From: Paramacrobiotus metropolitanus | Lineage: Eukaryota; Tardigrada; Eutardigrada; Parachela; Macrobiotidae | Direction of reading: 5' to 3' | Assembly: GCF_019649055.1 (NCBI RefSeq) | Contig: NW_026570289.1 | Coordinates: 620,001-684,000, forward strand | DNA: 64,000 bases | Notes under the pieces: model-generated | Told to the model about the DNA's origin: nothing | The model's input: the letters and a program-made list of their open reading frames with translations, nothing else | The model's database searches: none | In this document: positions 24,878 to 35,585 of the stretch, piece by piece | Layout of the letters: each line of letters begins with the position of its first letter | Numbering within the stretch: the stretch's first letter is position 1 | Program-made: the position numbers and the translations under genes

Positions 24878-25272
24878 TTACGCACCGGAACCGTACGTCC
24901 ACCGTGGCCGTTGGCGAGAGGGCTGCCCATTAATGGTTTCGGTTTTTGGCAGTTCAGCTGGTTGCTCAAAATTAGGCTAAAAAAACACTCAACGGTTGCG
25001 TAAAAAGTAACAAGGACCGCACAAGACTGGTTATTTACATTGTATGTAAGCTTTTTTTCGGCGCGCAAAATTTTTTAGCTAAATGGCACAACGCCATTGA
25101 AAGTAAGCCTACACAAAAAATCAAATTCACTTACACCGAATTTTGGATCAGGCGTACGAGCTCCAGAATATGTCATCTCAATGTCAGAGCCTGAAAAACT
25201 ACCCATCTGAGCAAAAACGCTATGCAGGATCATACATACAATTAGGCAATTAAAGAAAGCCGGCGAGTACAT
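24878..25272 (-). CDS. Possible small secreted peptide gene, two exons, 78 residues
   Basis: Read on the minus strand, ATG at 25272 opens a signal-peptide-like start (MYSPAFFNCLIVCMILHSVF, then AQ). Exon 1 (25272-25135, 46 codons) ends at a perfect GTAAGT donor; after a 158-bp intron, a T-rich stretch ending in TTTTTTTAG leads into exon 2 (24976-24878) in the same phase. Exon 2 encodes 32 residues ending RWTYGSGA and the stop lies within TAATAAA, which doubles as a poly-A signal. TTTATAC lies about 10 bp before the ATG, which is close for a TATA box. A basic stretch (RQRPR) precedes the last residues and could be a processing site. I recognise no family. It could be a neuropeptide-like precursor, another secreted peptide or a chance splice model. 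Confidence 0.4.
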
Positions 25273-25531
25273 GGTGTATAAAGGGGCTGAATCTGTTGAT
25301 AAAAAGCGAAGACGTTCAAGTAGAATGGTTGGTTAATGAATTTAAACCTGCGTTAAAAGTTGTCATATACCAACGGCGTCCACACTCATTCAAGTACCAT
25401 ATAAGGCGTTTTGCGCAGACTCTGCTAACAATTTGTAGAATCTTGGAAAAGGACTGCAAAAAAGTGCTGGTTATGAATTTCAGCAAATTGAAGAACCGGA
25501 AATACTTGAGCAGCTTGAGAATGGTACCGGC

Positions 25532-26005
25532 TATTCTGGCTAATGGGGCATTTGGATAACCTACTCCGGGAAATTTGCTGACCTAACAAGCCGAGACACT
25601 GAAACCTGCAGTCACAGTTCCACAAAACACTTGTGGCAGCATCCGTACGGCTAATTGCCGACGACGTATTGCTTCTTCAGCAGAATCAAACTTCCAAGCT
25701 GCGGAATCGGCCATAGCTATCTTGCCCTAACTGCCAAATTAAACAAATAGGAAAATTTCGGAAGCATTCTTCTTTAAACGAATGCAAAGTAGTTCGACAT
25801 TTCTTAGCAACAAATCGCTTTTGCGAAAAATATAAAACATTCAAATAACTGTCACCAGCGCAACCGAATTCCCTAATAAAAGAAATACAAAATGACTCTG
25901 TAACAGTTTGACATAGTTTCACACAGTTTCCCCTGTCTGCGAAGTGCACAAGGTCGCATTAAGACATGGGTCTCGAAACGTGTTTGAGTGATTCTTTTCA
26001 ACCTG
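25532..26005. repeat. Direct repeat, copy 2 (partner at 1-485)
   Basis: Shares TATTCTGGCTAATGGG, CCACAAAACACTTGTGG and later blocks with the left edge of the window in the same orientation, with indels. It lies between the small peptide gene and the ISL2EU-like transposon. Confidence 0.7.
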
Positions 26006-26392
26006 CCCGGTTCTCCTGCAGACACGTTTCTCACGAAGAATTCAAAGTCAAACGTTTTAAAGGAACGCTCCGGCATGTGACGCAAGCGCAACCGCCCGGT
26101 TTGGCACTAAGCACTATGATTTGGCTAGCGTTTCAAATAAGCCGTAAAATCGTCGATGCTTAGATTTTCGATTTCGTCCGAAAAAGCGGCTCAGCTTTAG
26201 TTGAAAATAAAGAATAAATAACGGGAAACGTTTTGAGTGTGTCAGTACCGTTTTAAATCAAAGTTTTGTGCAGACTGCGAACCCGAAAGATTCTGCCTCC
26301 CGCGGCTCGGCGGCGGGCGCTCAGTAATAAAATGCAAAGCAGAGAGAACATGCAAAAAACCTAGGGTTAACATAGCAAAATTTCCCGGTAAT

Positions 26393-26545
26393 TTTGTCGC
26401 TTTACACAGAAATGAGCAAATCGGAGATACCAAGCTCACATCCTACTGCGAGTTGAACAATGGATACTATTCAAAACCTACGTCACTGTACCACGTGACT
26501 AGACGTCTACATGTGGTATCTGCATAATATGGCCGTGGCGTGTAG
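26393..26545. repeat. Left inverted terminal repeat of the ISL2EU-like element
   Basis: Aligned to the inverse of 30670-30820. Shared blocks from outside in include CAC-GAAA, AGCTC, ACTGC, CAAT-GA, CAAAA, GTGGT, TAATAT and GGCGTGTAG. Matching needs several short gaps, so the exact outer border is uncertain. The inner border is 134 bp before the transposase ATG. Confidence 0.6.
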
Positions 26546-26678
26546 GTTTCACTTTTGCATGATAGAATACTGCACTGTGATAGTATCATTTCTGATCGTC
26601 TTTTACTGATTTTTTGTTGTATTTCGTAAACGTTTGCTACCGATTTTTCTTACACACACAAGAACCCTGCTACCAGCA

Positions 26679-28636
26679 ATGGATTCCGTACAATGCGGTA
26701 CGAGACATTTTGATGATGGAGATGGAGATGAGATTCGAGAGACTGCTGCTGTATCTGCTGATGCGACTGTGGAAGAGCAAGAGCCTCCTAAAGTACCAAA
26801 TATATTTCTGGTCAAGTTTGTTAATTAATTTTGGCAACATGTCACTAATTTTAATAGTACCATTATCTAACTTTTCCAGAGAAAAATGCGCTATGGATAC
26901 GGTGCTATATGCAGTGTTGCGGGATGCAAGACACAGCAAGGAAATCCAATTTATTTTGGAGTAAAATTTCATCGTATTCCTTGCATTAAAGAAGACTCAT
27001 CTGCATTTGAAAAAGAAAGGCGAGCCAAATGAATTCACTGTTGTCGACAGTTAAAAAATTGGACACCAACTAAGAATAATCGTATTTGTGGGATCCATTT
27101 CGTCAGCGAGGATTACGATAGCAAAAACGAGCTAAAGAAAACTGCCGTACCATCACCGTTTCAATGCTTGCCAAAAAATGTTCGGCCGCCGGAATCGGGC
27201 TTGAAGCGAAAATGCCCATCTACCCGAACAGCTGCCGCAGAGATGCTACTTCCTGGTTCAAAAGATATCTGGTCAATGACGGACATCTGTTGTTTGGAAA
27301 GTACTTTCGAGGAATATCGTCGGAAATTTCGGTTATTAGAAATCCAAGTCGGAGAGCCGGAAAATAAAGTTCAGGAGCATAGAACGACGATTATTCAGCT
27401 GAAGAACAAATTCACAACAACAACGAACAGTATGCCAAGGAGATCAAAGCTTGCAAGGAACAGCTTTTTGTAGTTCAATCGGAGAACAAAGCGTTTCAGA
27501 ATACGATATCACAAGAGTGAGCAGCCACCACAGCTTAAATCCTCTCGTGAGAAGATACAGTTTCTCAGTTATCCGCCCTGAACGAAAAGCAGCTACTCAT
27601 AGTGGAAAAATTCAAGGACTGTGGCAGCCAAATTTCTCACCTAACAGGAATACCTAATTACCCTGTGTTGTTTGAAATTTTATTCCAAACGATTTTGCAT
27701 GGAAATGATCCAGAGTTTGTAAATTCGTCTGTCTATGGACCGAGTGCAAGCGGTGAACTCATGTCTGTAGATCGCTCAAAAGGAGGGAGCAGAGCTAATT
27801 TGGACCTGCTAAATCAGCTGTTTTTGACGTTATTTCGAATGCGCACGGGAATGACCGAAGTAGTTGTTGGATCTATTTTCTGCGTTAGCCAGCCATCAGT
27901 ATCCCGTTATTATACTTGCTGGGTAAATATTACGTATCATTTTTTACGTGAGCTGCCGCATCCGTCTTGTCGTGCATCAACCATGGGAAACCGAGTGCCA
28001 GTGCGTACCGCACTAGATTATCCAAATTTGGTGTGCATTATTGATGCCTTTGAAATCGAAATCCAGAAACCGACTCATCCCGAAACGCAGCACTGTACAT
28101 ATAGCACGTACAAATGGCATAATACAATGAAATTTGTGGTCGGAATATCGCCATATGGCGCAGTTATTTTCATTTCGCATGGATATCATCACTGAATTTT
28201 TAATGTTGATCTTGTACGGCGCTCTGGACTAGCAAACCATCTGAAGCCAGGAGACACTGTTTTGGCCGATAGGGTCTTCCAGATGGTTGAAGAATTCGCT
28301 GCAAAAGGTGTCAACTGGATAGTCCCACCAAGTGTTTCAAACAGTCACATCTCTATGGACGAACAAACTGAAACCCGGACAGTTGCTCACAGTCGTATTC
28401 ACGTCGAAAGAAAAATTACACAAATAAAAATGTTCAAAATTTTAAAAAGACCTGTTCCGATATCTGGGATTGTATTGTTTTCGAAAATTGTTCGAGTAGC
28501 TGCGTGGCTTACGAATTTTATGAATCCGATCTTAAAAGAAGTGAAGCCAACGCCCAAAATAACGCTTCAAGACATGGATGCGCCGGATGTTCTCGAAATT
28601 ACTGAACAATTTTTATCTATTGATTATTCTGGTTGA
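26679..28636 (+). pseudogene. THAP-domain DDE transposase of ISL2EU type (disrupted)
   Basis: The first exon (26679 to about 26811) encodes an acidic leader; a GTCAAG donor and TTTTCCAG acceptor lead to 26881. The THAP zinc domain follows: CSVAGC, then FHRIP, NWTP, CGIHF and AVPSPF. A coiled-coil-like stretch comes next, then the DDE domain with IIDAFEI (first D), LADRVF (second D) and RIHVER (E). The helix-turn-helix-like FCVSQPSVSRYY precedes the catalytic core. In-frame TGA codons lie at about 27029 inside the THAP domain and at 28193, and at least one frame change lies near 27405 in the coil. Codons after 28193 continue in the same frame to the stop at 28636. The neighbour is the convergent YqaJ gene. 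Confidence 0.8.
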
Positions 28637-28748
28637 TGTTATTTCGGTAACGTGTTTTACATGTGTTTTATTTTAAATAAAATTGCTCTCCTAGACTCTC
28701 CACATTAACATTAGCTACTGAAAATGCGTTCATAAGCCATACTTGTGC

Positions 28749-28960
28749 TCCCACTGACGCTTCTAACGGCGTCCCGGTGTCCCTTGCGACGCTTGTTATG
28801 GCGTCCCAGTGTAACCTGCGACGCTATCTACGGGCTCCTAGTGTCCCATGCGACGTTTACAACGGGTTCCCAGTGTCCCCTGCGACGTTTACTACGGGTT
28901 CCCAATGTCCCCTGCGACGCTTGCTCCAGCGTCTTAGTGTCCCAAACCACGGAAGCCTTT
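28749..28960. repeat. 32-bp minisatellite between the two ISL2EU genes
   Basis: GCGACG occurs at 28786, 28818, 28850, 28882 and 28914, an exact 32-bp period, within units of the type GGCGTCCCAGTGTCCC plus TGCGACGCTTGTTACG. About six copies fill the gap between the transposase stop (28636) and the nuclease stop (28988). Confidence 0.9.
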
Positions 28961-28987
28961 AACTGCACGCGATAGGTCAAAATTTTA

Positions 28988-30577
28988 TCACACTTTCTCG
29001 CTCACCCGTAAATGATAATCAAAGAAAAACTTCGAGCATAATTCAAAAATGTTAGCAGTAAATTGCTCATTTAAAAAAATCTGTTCGCAATGACTCGGAC
29101 CGTTTTCACTAGAGTAAACAAAAAAATAACAACTTTTGCTAGCTATCCCAGACGCTGCCAGAGCTGTTTGAATCTGTTAGTAATGCTTATGAGATCGACG
29201 TAGCTTTTTCTTCTTCTTGTCCAGATATTGAGTTGTCCAAAAAGCATACTCAGAAATATCTGGTTTCACTGTTTTCACTTCAGGGAGGTGCCACGATATA
29301 CGGTCCGGGTCAGATACACGGATAAGGCGATCAGGACTAGCGGCCATCCAAAACAGATCGGGATGAACAACCAAACCAACAGGGATATCTTCGACAATTT
29401 TACCACTGTCCTGCAACAGCTTTTGAAAGTAACGCACTGCTGGATTTTCGTTTTGAATACCGCGTATAATTGACGGTAAATGAGTTAATCGTACGGGATT
29501 TAACAGCTTTTTTGAAAACTCATCAATTTCCGCAGGAGATTTAGAAGCAATCTTTTCCATAAATTTGCTCACGTCGTAAACTTTAGTTGCAATCATCCGA
29601 AATTTTCTCTCGATTTTCCAATTATCACAAGAACTCTGAGTACGAGTTGCAAGTTCAATGGCACTACATTCGTCCAGCGTTTTGATGCGCACTTTATCCA
29701 ACAGCAGATGTTCGAACGCAGATAGTTTCGCGAGAATTTCTGAAGAAATCTTATCCGACAAAGCGTTAAGAAAGGTATACGTTTCTTCAGGCAAACCGAA
29801 TCCTGCATCATTGTTCGATATCGTTTCTAACGTGCGCTTGGGTGGACTTTTGGGTGGTTGTGTTAATACATTGGCCCGTCGAATAAGAGAAAATATTGGC
29901 AGGTCCGGAAATAGTTCAAGCTGCTTTTCCGCGGTACGCAATCGTCCTGGACTATACTTTATCAATGTAGGTACATTATCAAAATCCGAGGAAGTCTCTC
30001 TCTTGTTGCTTTCCTTCAGGGTTTTGCGTTTTTGGTAGTACTCCGGAATATCGATGCGCTGCGGGTCGACGTCTTTAGCCAGATCTGGAGTGTGCCATAC
30101 CTGAAGTTTCTGCGTGCACAACGTATCTTGCAGTTGGAGGGAAGTTGAGGTCATTGAAGGGATCCTTTTGCACTGCACGTAGTGCTGCAGGACTCCTATA
30201 CATGCAATGGCATGTTTACAACTTGCAGTTCCATCAAAAGATTCTCCAGCTTTGCAATCGCATGTCAGAAAGGAGATTTTACTCACTGTACGAGTCTCGA
30301 TTGTCGCAATCATTTCCAGATTAATAACATATAATTTTCCCGACCTTTCTTGGGGCTTGCACTTCATACGGAACGAAAATGTCAGCGAACAGACTATGTG
30401 ATCCATATCGGCTGCTTCCAAAAATACAAAACCACCGTATGCCAGCTGCAGTGCTCTACGGTATTCCACACTAACATCGTTTGGTCTGCGCTTGTTAATG
30501 TACTCATCTTTAACACCCGCGCTAAAGAACTTAATACTTTCTTTAACAAAAGCCCAGGAATCAAGCCCTCGAACCAT
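28988..30577 (-). pseudogene. SWIM zinc finger plus YqaJ-like nuclease of the ISL2EU element (one in-frame stop)
   Basis: The frame runs 466 codons from ATG at 30577 to a TAA at 29177-29179. A SWIM finger lies at C106, C108, C120, H122 (CDC...SCKH). The nuclease core shows SPD (D416) and PEVK (E433, K435), the PD-(D/E)XK pattern of YqaJ/lambda exonuclease-type enzymes. The stop interrupts RSHKHY; the same frame continues after it with QIQTALAASG and 62 codons to TGA at 28988-28990, including FELCSKFFFDY. The family usually has a YYQ element exactly there, so the TAA is probably a recent nonsense change. In ISL2EU elements this protein is thought to assist transposition or host interaction; its precise role is not established. 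Confidence 0.85.
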
Positions 30578-30669
30578 TTTAATTTTAACAGAAAAATAAC
30601 TGTAAAAAATTGTACTTATTTAGCACACACGCTGTTTGCATTATTGCAATCATCGACTGATACTCGTGT

Positions 30670-30820
30670 CTACACGCCAAGCTCGATATTAGGCATCACA
30701 CCACGTGATAGCCAGCCAATCATTAACGTTTGTCCAGCCTTTTGGATCGTGTCAATTGAAAGCAGTTCGAGTGACGAGCTCAGAGTTCCCAAAGCTTTGG
30801 TTTTCAGTGTGAGATTGTAC
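30670..30820. repeat. Right inverted terminal repeat of the ISL2EU-like element
   Basis: Mirror partner of 26393-26545. Its inner edge lies 92 bp before the start codon of the nuclease gene. The plus-strand 161-codon frame over this region is not a gene. Confidence 0.6.
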
Positions 30821-31019
30821 ATTTGGTTGGCTTAAACTCCTTTTTTAAAGTATACTTGAGTATCCCTTTAACGGAATCGCTGCTGCAAATGCGTTTGCAA
30901 CAAATTACGTTGGATTAAAAATTTAATATAAGTAAACCTTATCAATACTTCTATGGACGAGCAGCGCTAGAGTAATTTTTCAACGTTTTCAGACTGAACA
31001 AAAGTAACGCCTGTAGCCG

Positions 31020-31140
31020 ACAGAAAGGTTGACGGGTTGATGCTTGACGCTCAATGAAGGTCATCAACCTTTCTGCCAGAGATTATCAACCATTTTCTAA
31101 AGGGCATCAACCTTTCTACCGGCGGCATCATTTGATCAAA
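31020..31140. repeat. Short tandem repeat around AAAGGTTGATG(A/C)CCTT
   Basis: Units such as GGTCATCAACCTTTCTG and GGCATCAACCTTTCTAC repeat about four times. Inverse-oriented relatives lie at 38790-38880 and 39839-39905. The latter follows the minus-strand reverse transcriptase element, so this may be a tail sequence of that family; that is inference. Confidence 0.55.
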
Positions 31141-33099
31141 CAATGCCACTACAATGGCCATCAGGCTCATTGTGCTAAGTTAAGTGGAAAGTTCTTGTAC
31201 TCTGACGTTTCGCATTCCGGCACGTTTGCAATATGAATTCGCGTATTGGACATCAAAGCCATGGCGTTCTCCGCTATGTCCTACACCTAAAAACCTGGTA
31301 AATTTTATTAATATCATTTAGACAAAAACAAGAATTATCACGAGATAATTGAAGGTCTTTTGTTATCATTCAACAAATTGAAACCGCAGTTGTTCTACTT
31401 CGATGTTTCCCTTATTTCGAGCGGTAAATTGCAGGAGTTGACAGATTACTTTACTGCAGTTTTTGAAATGAGCCATTTTTTCTGTTCTAGAAATCATCTT
31501 TTATAATCGGAAAAAGTAAAAAATAAAATTCTGACCGCCGGCCCTCAGCGCCCCACAACTACCACGGGTGGTAGCATTGGAGCCCAAACTACAAAACATT
31601 TTTTTTTACACTTTGATCACTTTAAATAAGTAAATCGATGACGCAGATTCCGAATCTGTTGTCAGACAAACGTTTCGAGCACCGCCTCGGGCGTTTTCTT
31701 CTGTTTTTAAATTTTAGTACGCTGGTTATGGGCCAACAATTCAGCAGGTACCAAAGTCTCATTACCCATCGATTAACTTCAAATGTTTCGCGAAAACTTG
31801 CTGAACTATCCTTGGAACAAACTTCCATCTTCTATATCATTTACTCTGCGCTTCAGTGTAAAAGCTATTTTCATAGTTGCGACTTACGAGCGTTAACGTG
31901 AGAAATTCGAAGAGATTTGTTATAATGAGGCTGCTAGTATACTTACGGCAGATGCATTAAATTTAAACAATTTGACTTTGCTGTCAACCATATTTCGCAA
32001 GCTGGATTTTTCGCTGGAAAAACGAAGTAAACTTTTTTCTGCAAATCGTCTGATACTTATTAAAAGCAACTCCGGTTAGATTACTGAATCTCTTAATACA
32101 TTCAAAAAAGCAATAGAAAATGTGCGAAGTTCCCGTGGATGCACTTTAACTTGTTTGCCGCTTCTTAAAAAAAAATATCGGATATTTTTCTGGGCGCTAA
32201 TAATCTCTGTCAGAAATTTTTTGGCAGTTTTGTCCGTGATCATGATACTCCGAACAAGTCACAAAATAAACATGCTTCATCTAATAAACCAATTGTAACA
32301 ACATAATCTTTCGTGATATTAAATACCGAATGCGTTTGCGGCACATGTACTATCTCTGAAGCGAGATATACTCTGCATTCAAGTCCGCGAGTAAGGCAGG
32401 AAATATATTAATTAAATAATGCATTCAATAATCGCGTACTCGAAAACATATATTCGACGTTTTCTTTATTTTTACGGCATATTTATACATTCACAGTCGA
32501 CAACACTAGTAAAACATACTATATATTTTCTATACATAGTATATATATACATTTTCTATATATATATTTTGTATATATGTATATATATTTTCTATACATT
32601 TTCTGGTCTAACACGCCAATAACTTTTGATCGGCCCAGTCTGCCCAGGCGTGGCTGCCTAGGCGTGGCAACGTCCCAAAGAACTGAGTGTTAGCACTCCT
32701 TAAGATTGAGCGTTTTGCGTAGATTTTCCCACTACCAGTGCTTTAACCGGATTATCCGTTACGTAGTCAAGTGATGCTTAGCAACAGTAAAACAAAGAAA
32801 AAAAAACGGTGAACTCATGCGAGAACTTTGTGGTAGTGCGCTATGACACATACCATACGCATAGAACGTTAACCTGAGTAACAAAAAATCTCATAGTTAA
32901 AGACGTTTGTCAATCTTTTCTGGTCTAGATCATACCGGCTCGTTTGAAAGGTAAGTAATAATTATAACAATAATTTGAAAAAGTCGCATTTATGTAGATA
33001 AATGATGCAGCCGTATTCAAAGTGACGCTTTCGAAGTGCTAAATCCCTGCTGGATTGGCAAAAATTATGTAAAATTTTGTTTTCAAATAAGAGTTATAA
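31141..33099. other. Intergenic, no gene seen
   Basis: Only short frames occur. A TATATA-rich stretch lies at about 32520-32600. I recognise no coding similarity. Confidence 0.5.
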
Positions 33100-33740
33100 G
33101 ACTTCACGCAATCCCACGTGATCCCGCATAGTCAGAGATCTTTGAGCTATGGCAGAGTATTCAGCTCTCTGCAGAACGTTGTTCTCTTGAGAAGTAAGTA
33201 ATAATGACAATTCTACAGAAAGAATTCAGCACTGAACGGTGTTGGAGGAATTTCTAAAAATTCATAGAATTCGGAAATTCCATCAACACCTTTCGGTGCT
33301 GAATAACAAAAGTGGTACGTCGCTCGCGCAATGACACGCGATCCCGCATAATCAGATATCTTTGAGCTGTGACGGAGTATTCGGCTCTATGCAGAGCGTC
33401 GTTCTGGTTGGTTTGAGAAGTAAGCAATAATGATAATATTACAGAAATAATTCGACGCCGAACGAGAAGTAAGTAATAATAGTAATATTACAGAAATAAA
33501 TCAGCGCCGAACGGTATTGGAAGAATTTCTAAAAATTCATAAAATTCGGAAATTTCTCCAACAACTTTCGCAAAATTTCGTTTCAGTATAATAGTGGCGC
33601 GTCGCTCACGCTATGACACGTAATCTTGCATAAGCAGATATCTTTGAGCTGTGACAGAGTATTCCGCTTTTTGCAGAACGTCGTTACAGCTTGTTTTTGC
33701 AGCAAGTAATAATATTAATACTACAGAAGTACTCTCGTTC
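33100..33740. repeat. Tandem repeat, unit about 220 bp, nearly three copies
   Basis: TTTGAGCT followed by an AGTATTC stretch occurs at 33141, 33361 and 33643, each with a downstream AAGTAA-AATAAT block, GGAATTTCTAAAAATTCAT and AATTCGGAAATT. The second interval is longer (282 bp) because a roughly 60-bp piece (GAGAAGTAAG...CGAAC) is repeated inside it. Confidence 0.8.
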
Positions 33741-34653
33741 ATTTGAATGGCGTTATGGAAAAACAAGATCTGCTTAAAAACGGTAAAAGTAACGAAAATT
33801 TTGTTTCCGGATGAACTGGAATTTCCGCACTGAAAACGTAAGCTGCTCTTGCGTTCCAGAGAAAAAACCGTCGATTTATATAATTCGGGAGCTAGCTACC
33901 GACTTTGCTCACAAAGCATATCACTGATTTAATATTAGAAAAAACGTGACAGCTATTACAGTAAGATTTGTTTCTTTCTCTTCACGGTTCTCGGGACCTC
34001 TCTGCGCCTTCTGTTCGAACTTTCCTGCTTTAGGCATAACTTCTAGGTTTGGATTTTTGCGGCCTACTTTTCTTCGGTGCCGTTCGAAACTAGTTTTTGC
34101 ACGATAGCTTGAATTAATCAACAAAGCACAAGGTTTGCGCTAAAAATTTCCGATTTCGTTCTTTACGTTCTCTAATTTACAAAACGCGTTCAAAACGAAC
34201 TTCGAAATCAAAAAATGATTGGCGGAAAGGCAAAATGTTTCGAGAAAAAAATCTAACACTTAGCATAACATTATTTGATCGGCATTTCAATTATTCGGCG
34301 GAACGAAAACACAATTACTGTGCTTTAAGGGGCACGGTACATACAAGGGCTAACATAAATACGTATTAATAAAAAGGAGAGAATACAATGGGCGCGATAT
34401 ATGGCCCTGCAACGCATATTGCCGACTGGAAGACACAGGTCGAACGCACCAAGTGTGGGCATTTTTAGTAAAATAATTTGAAAAATAACTCGGCGAACAA
34501 TTTTGTTGTTTACTTTAATCTGGGTTATGCAACTTTTCATCGCGGATCCAGTGACGTCAAAACTGAAATGCGTTGATACGCAGAAATTCGTTTTGATCTT
34601 TTCAGTTTCGACTAGACGACTTCCGTATCAGAAAAATTTGATAATTTTAATTA
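33741..34653. other. Intergenic, no gene seen
   Basis: No recognised coding sequence or repeat; a 67-codon reverse frame at 33921-34124 is basic and without family resemblance. Confidence 0.5.
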
Positions 34654-34896
34654 TGCAATTGTGACCGGCAAAAATGTCCCCCCTGTCCCCCCGGACATAT
34701 TTGCCGTGTCCCCCCTGCCACCATCGCCAAAATGGTAACCCTTTGGCCAGAATGGTGACACGGGGGACCTAGAACAAAAAGCTGATTTTCAGGTCAGTCG
34801 GTGACCTTTGAAAAACTGCCACCAGCGTTACCATAGCGTTACCAGTCGAAACCAACTGCAAAAGTTGTATAATGTAGGAACTGATTGCGGCCATAA

Positions 34897-35585
34897 AATT
34901 TGTGGTGTCCGGCATGGTGGACATTATTGCCGGAATGAAATTACTGGTGTCCGGCATGGGTGACATTATTGCCGGAACGAAATTACTGGTGTCCGGCATG
35001 GAGGACATTATTGCTGGAACGAAATTACTGGTGTCCGGCATGGGGGATATTATTGCCGGAACGAAATTACTGGTGTCCGGCATGGTGGACATTATTGCTG
35101 GAACGAAATTACTGGTGTCCGGCATGGGGGACATTATTGCCGAAACGAAATTACTGGTGTCCGGCATGGTGGACATTATTGCCGGAACGAAATTACTGGT
35201 GTCCGGCATGAGGGACATTATTGCCGAAACGAAATTACAGGTGTCCGGCATGGGGGACATTATTGCCGGAACGAAATTACTGGTGTCCGCCATGAGGGAC
35301 ATTATTGCCGAAACGAAATTACAGGTGTCCGGCATGGGGGACATTATTGCCGGAACGAAATTACTGGTGTCCGCCATGAGGGACATTATTGCCGAAACGA
35401 AATTACAGGTGTCCGGCATGGGGGACATTATTGCCGAAACGAAATTACAGGTGTCCGGCATGGGGGACATTATTGCCGGAACGAAATTACTGGTGTCCGG
35501 CATGGGGGACATTATTGCCGGAACGAAATTACTGGTGTCCGGCATGGGGGACATTGTTGCCAGAACGAAATTAGTTTTGTCCGGG
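34897..35585 (+). repeat. 42-bp tandem array, about 16 copies
   Basis: The unit reads GGCATGGGGGACATTATTGC, then CGGAACGAAATTAC and TGGTGTCC, with a few recurrent variants (GTGGAC, GAGGAC, CCGAAACG, ACAGGTG). As 42 is divisible by three, both strands stay open for over 250 codons. The unit resembles the tip of the host element. Confidence 0.95.

Larger units (their letters stand above)
26393..30820. mobile_element. ISL2EU-like DNA transposon with THAP-DDE transposase and YqaJ nuclease
   Basis: The pairing of a THAP plus DDE transposase with a separate SWIM plus YqaJ-type nuclease gene is the known signature of ISL2EU (IS4EU) elements, related to PIF/Harbinger. Here the two genes converge. 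The flanks carry long imperfect inverted repeats, about 150 bp each (26393-26545 and 30670-30820), aligned by eye with roughly two thirds identity and best at GGCGTGTAG, which is exact at 26537-26545 and inverted at 30670-30678. The extreme tips and target duplication were not resolved. Both genes carry a few disabling changes, so this copy looks recently dead; the long frames suggest a modest age. Confidence 0.8.

Noticed and set aside
28745-28975. 76-codon frame rich in CPLRRLL
   Set aside because: It is a reading of the 32-bp minisatellite; the period is not a multiple of three and no stable peptide repeat results.
30350-30835. 161-codon plus-strand frame
   Set aside because: It is antisense to the YqaJ gene start and runs through the terminal repeat.
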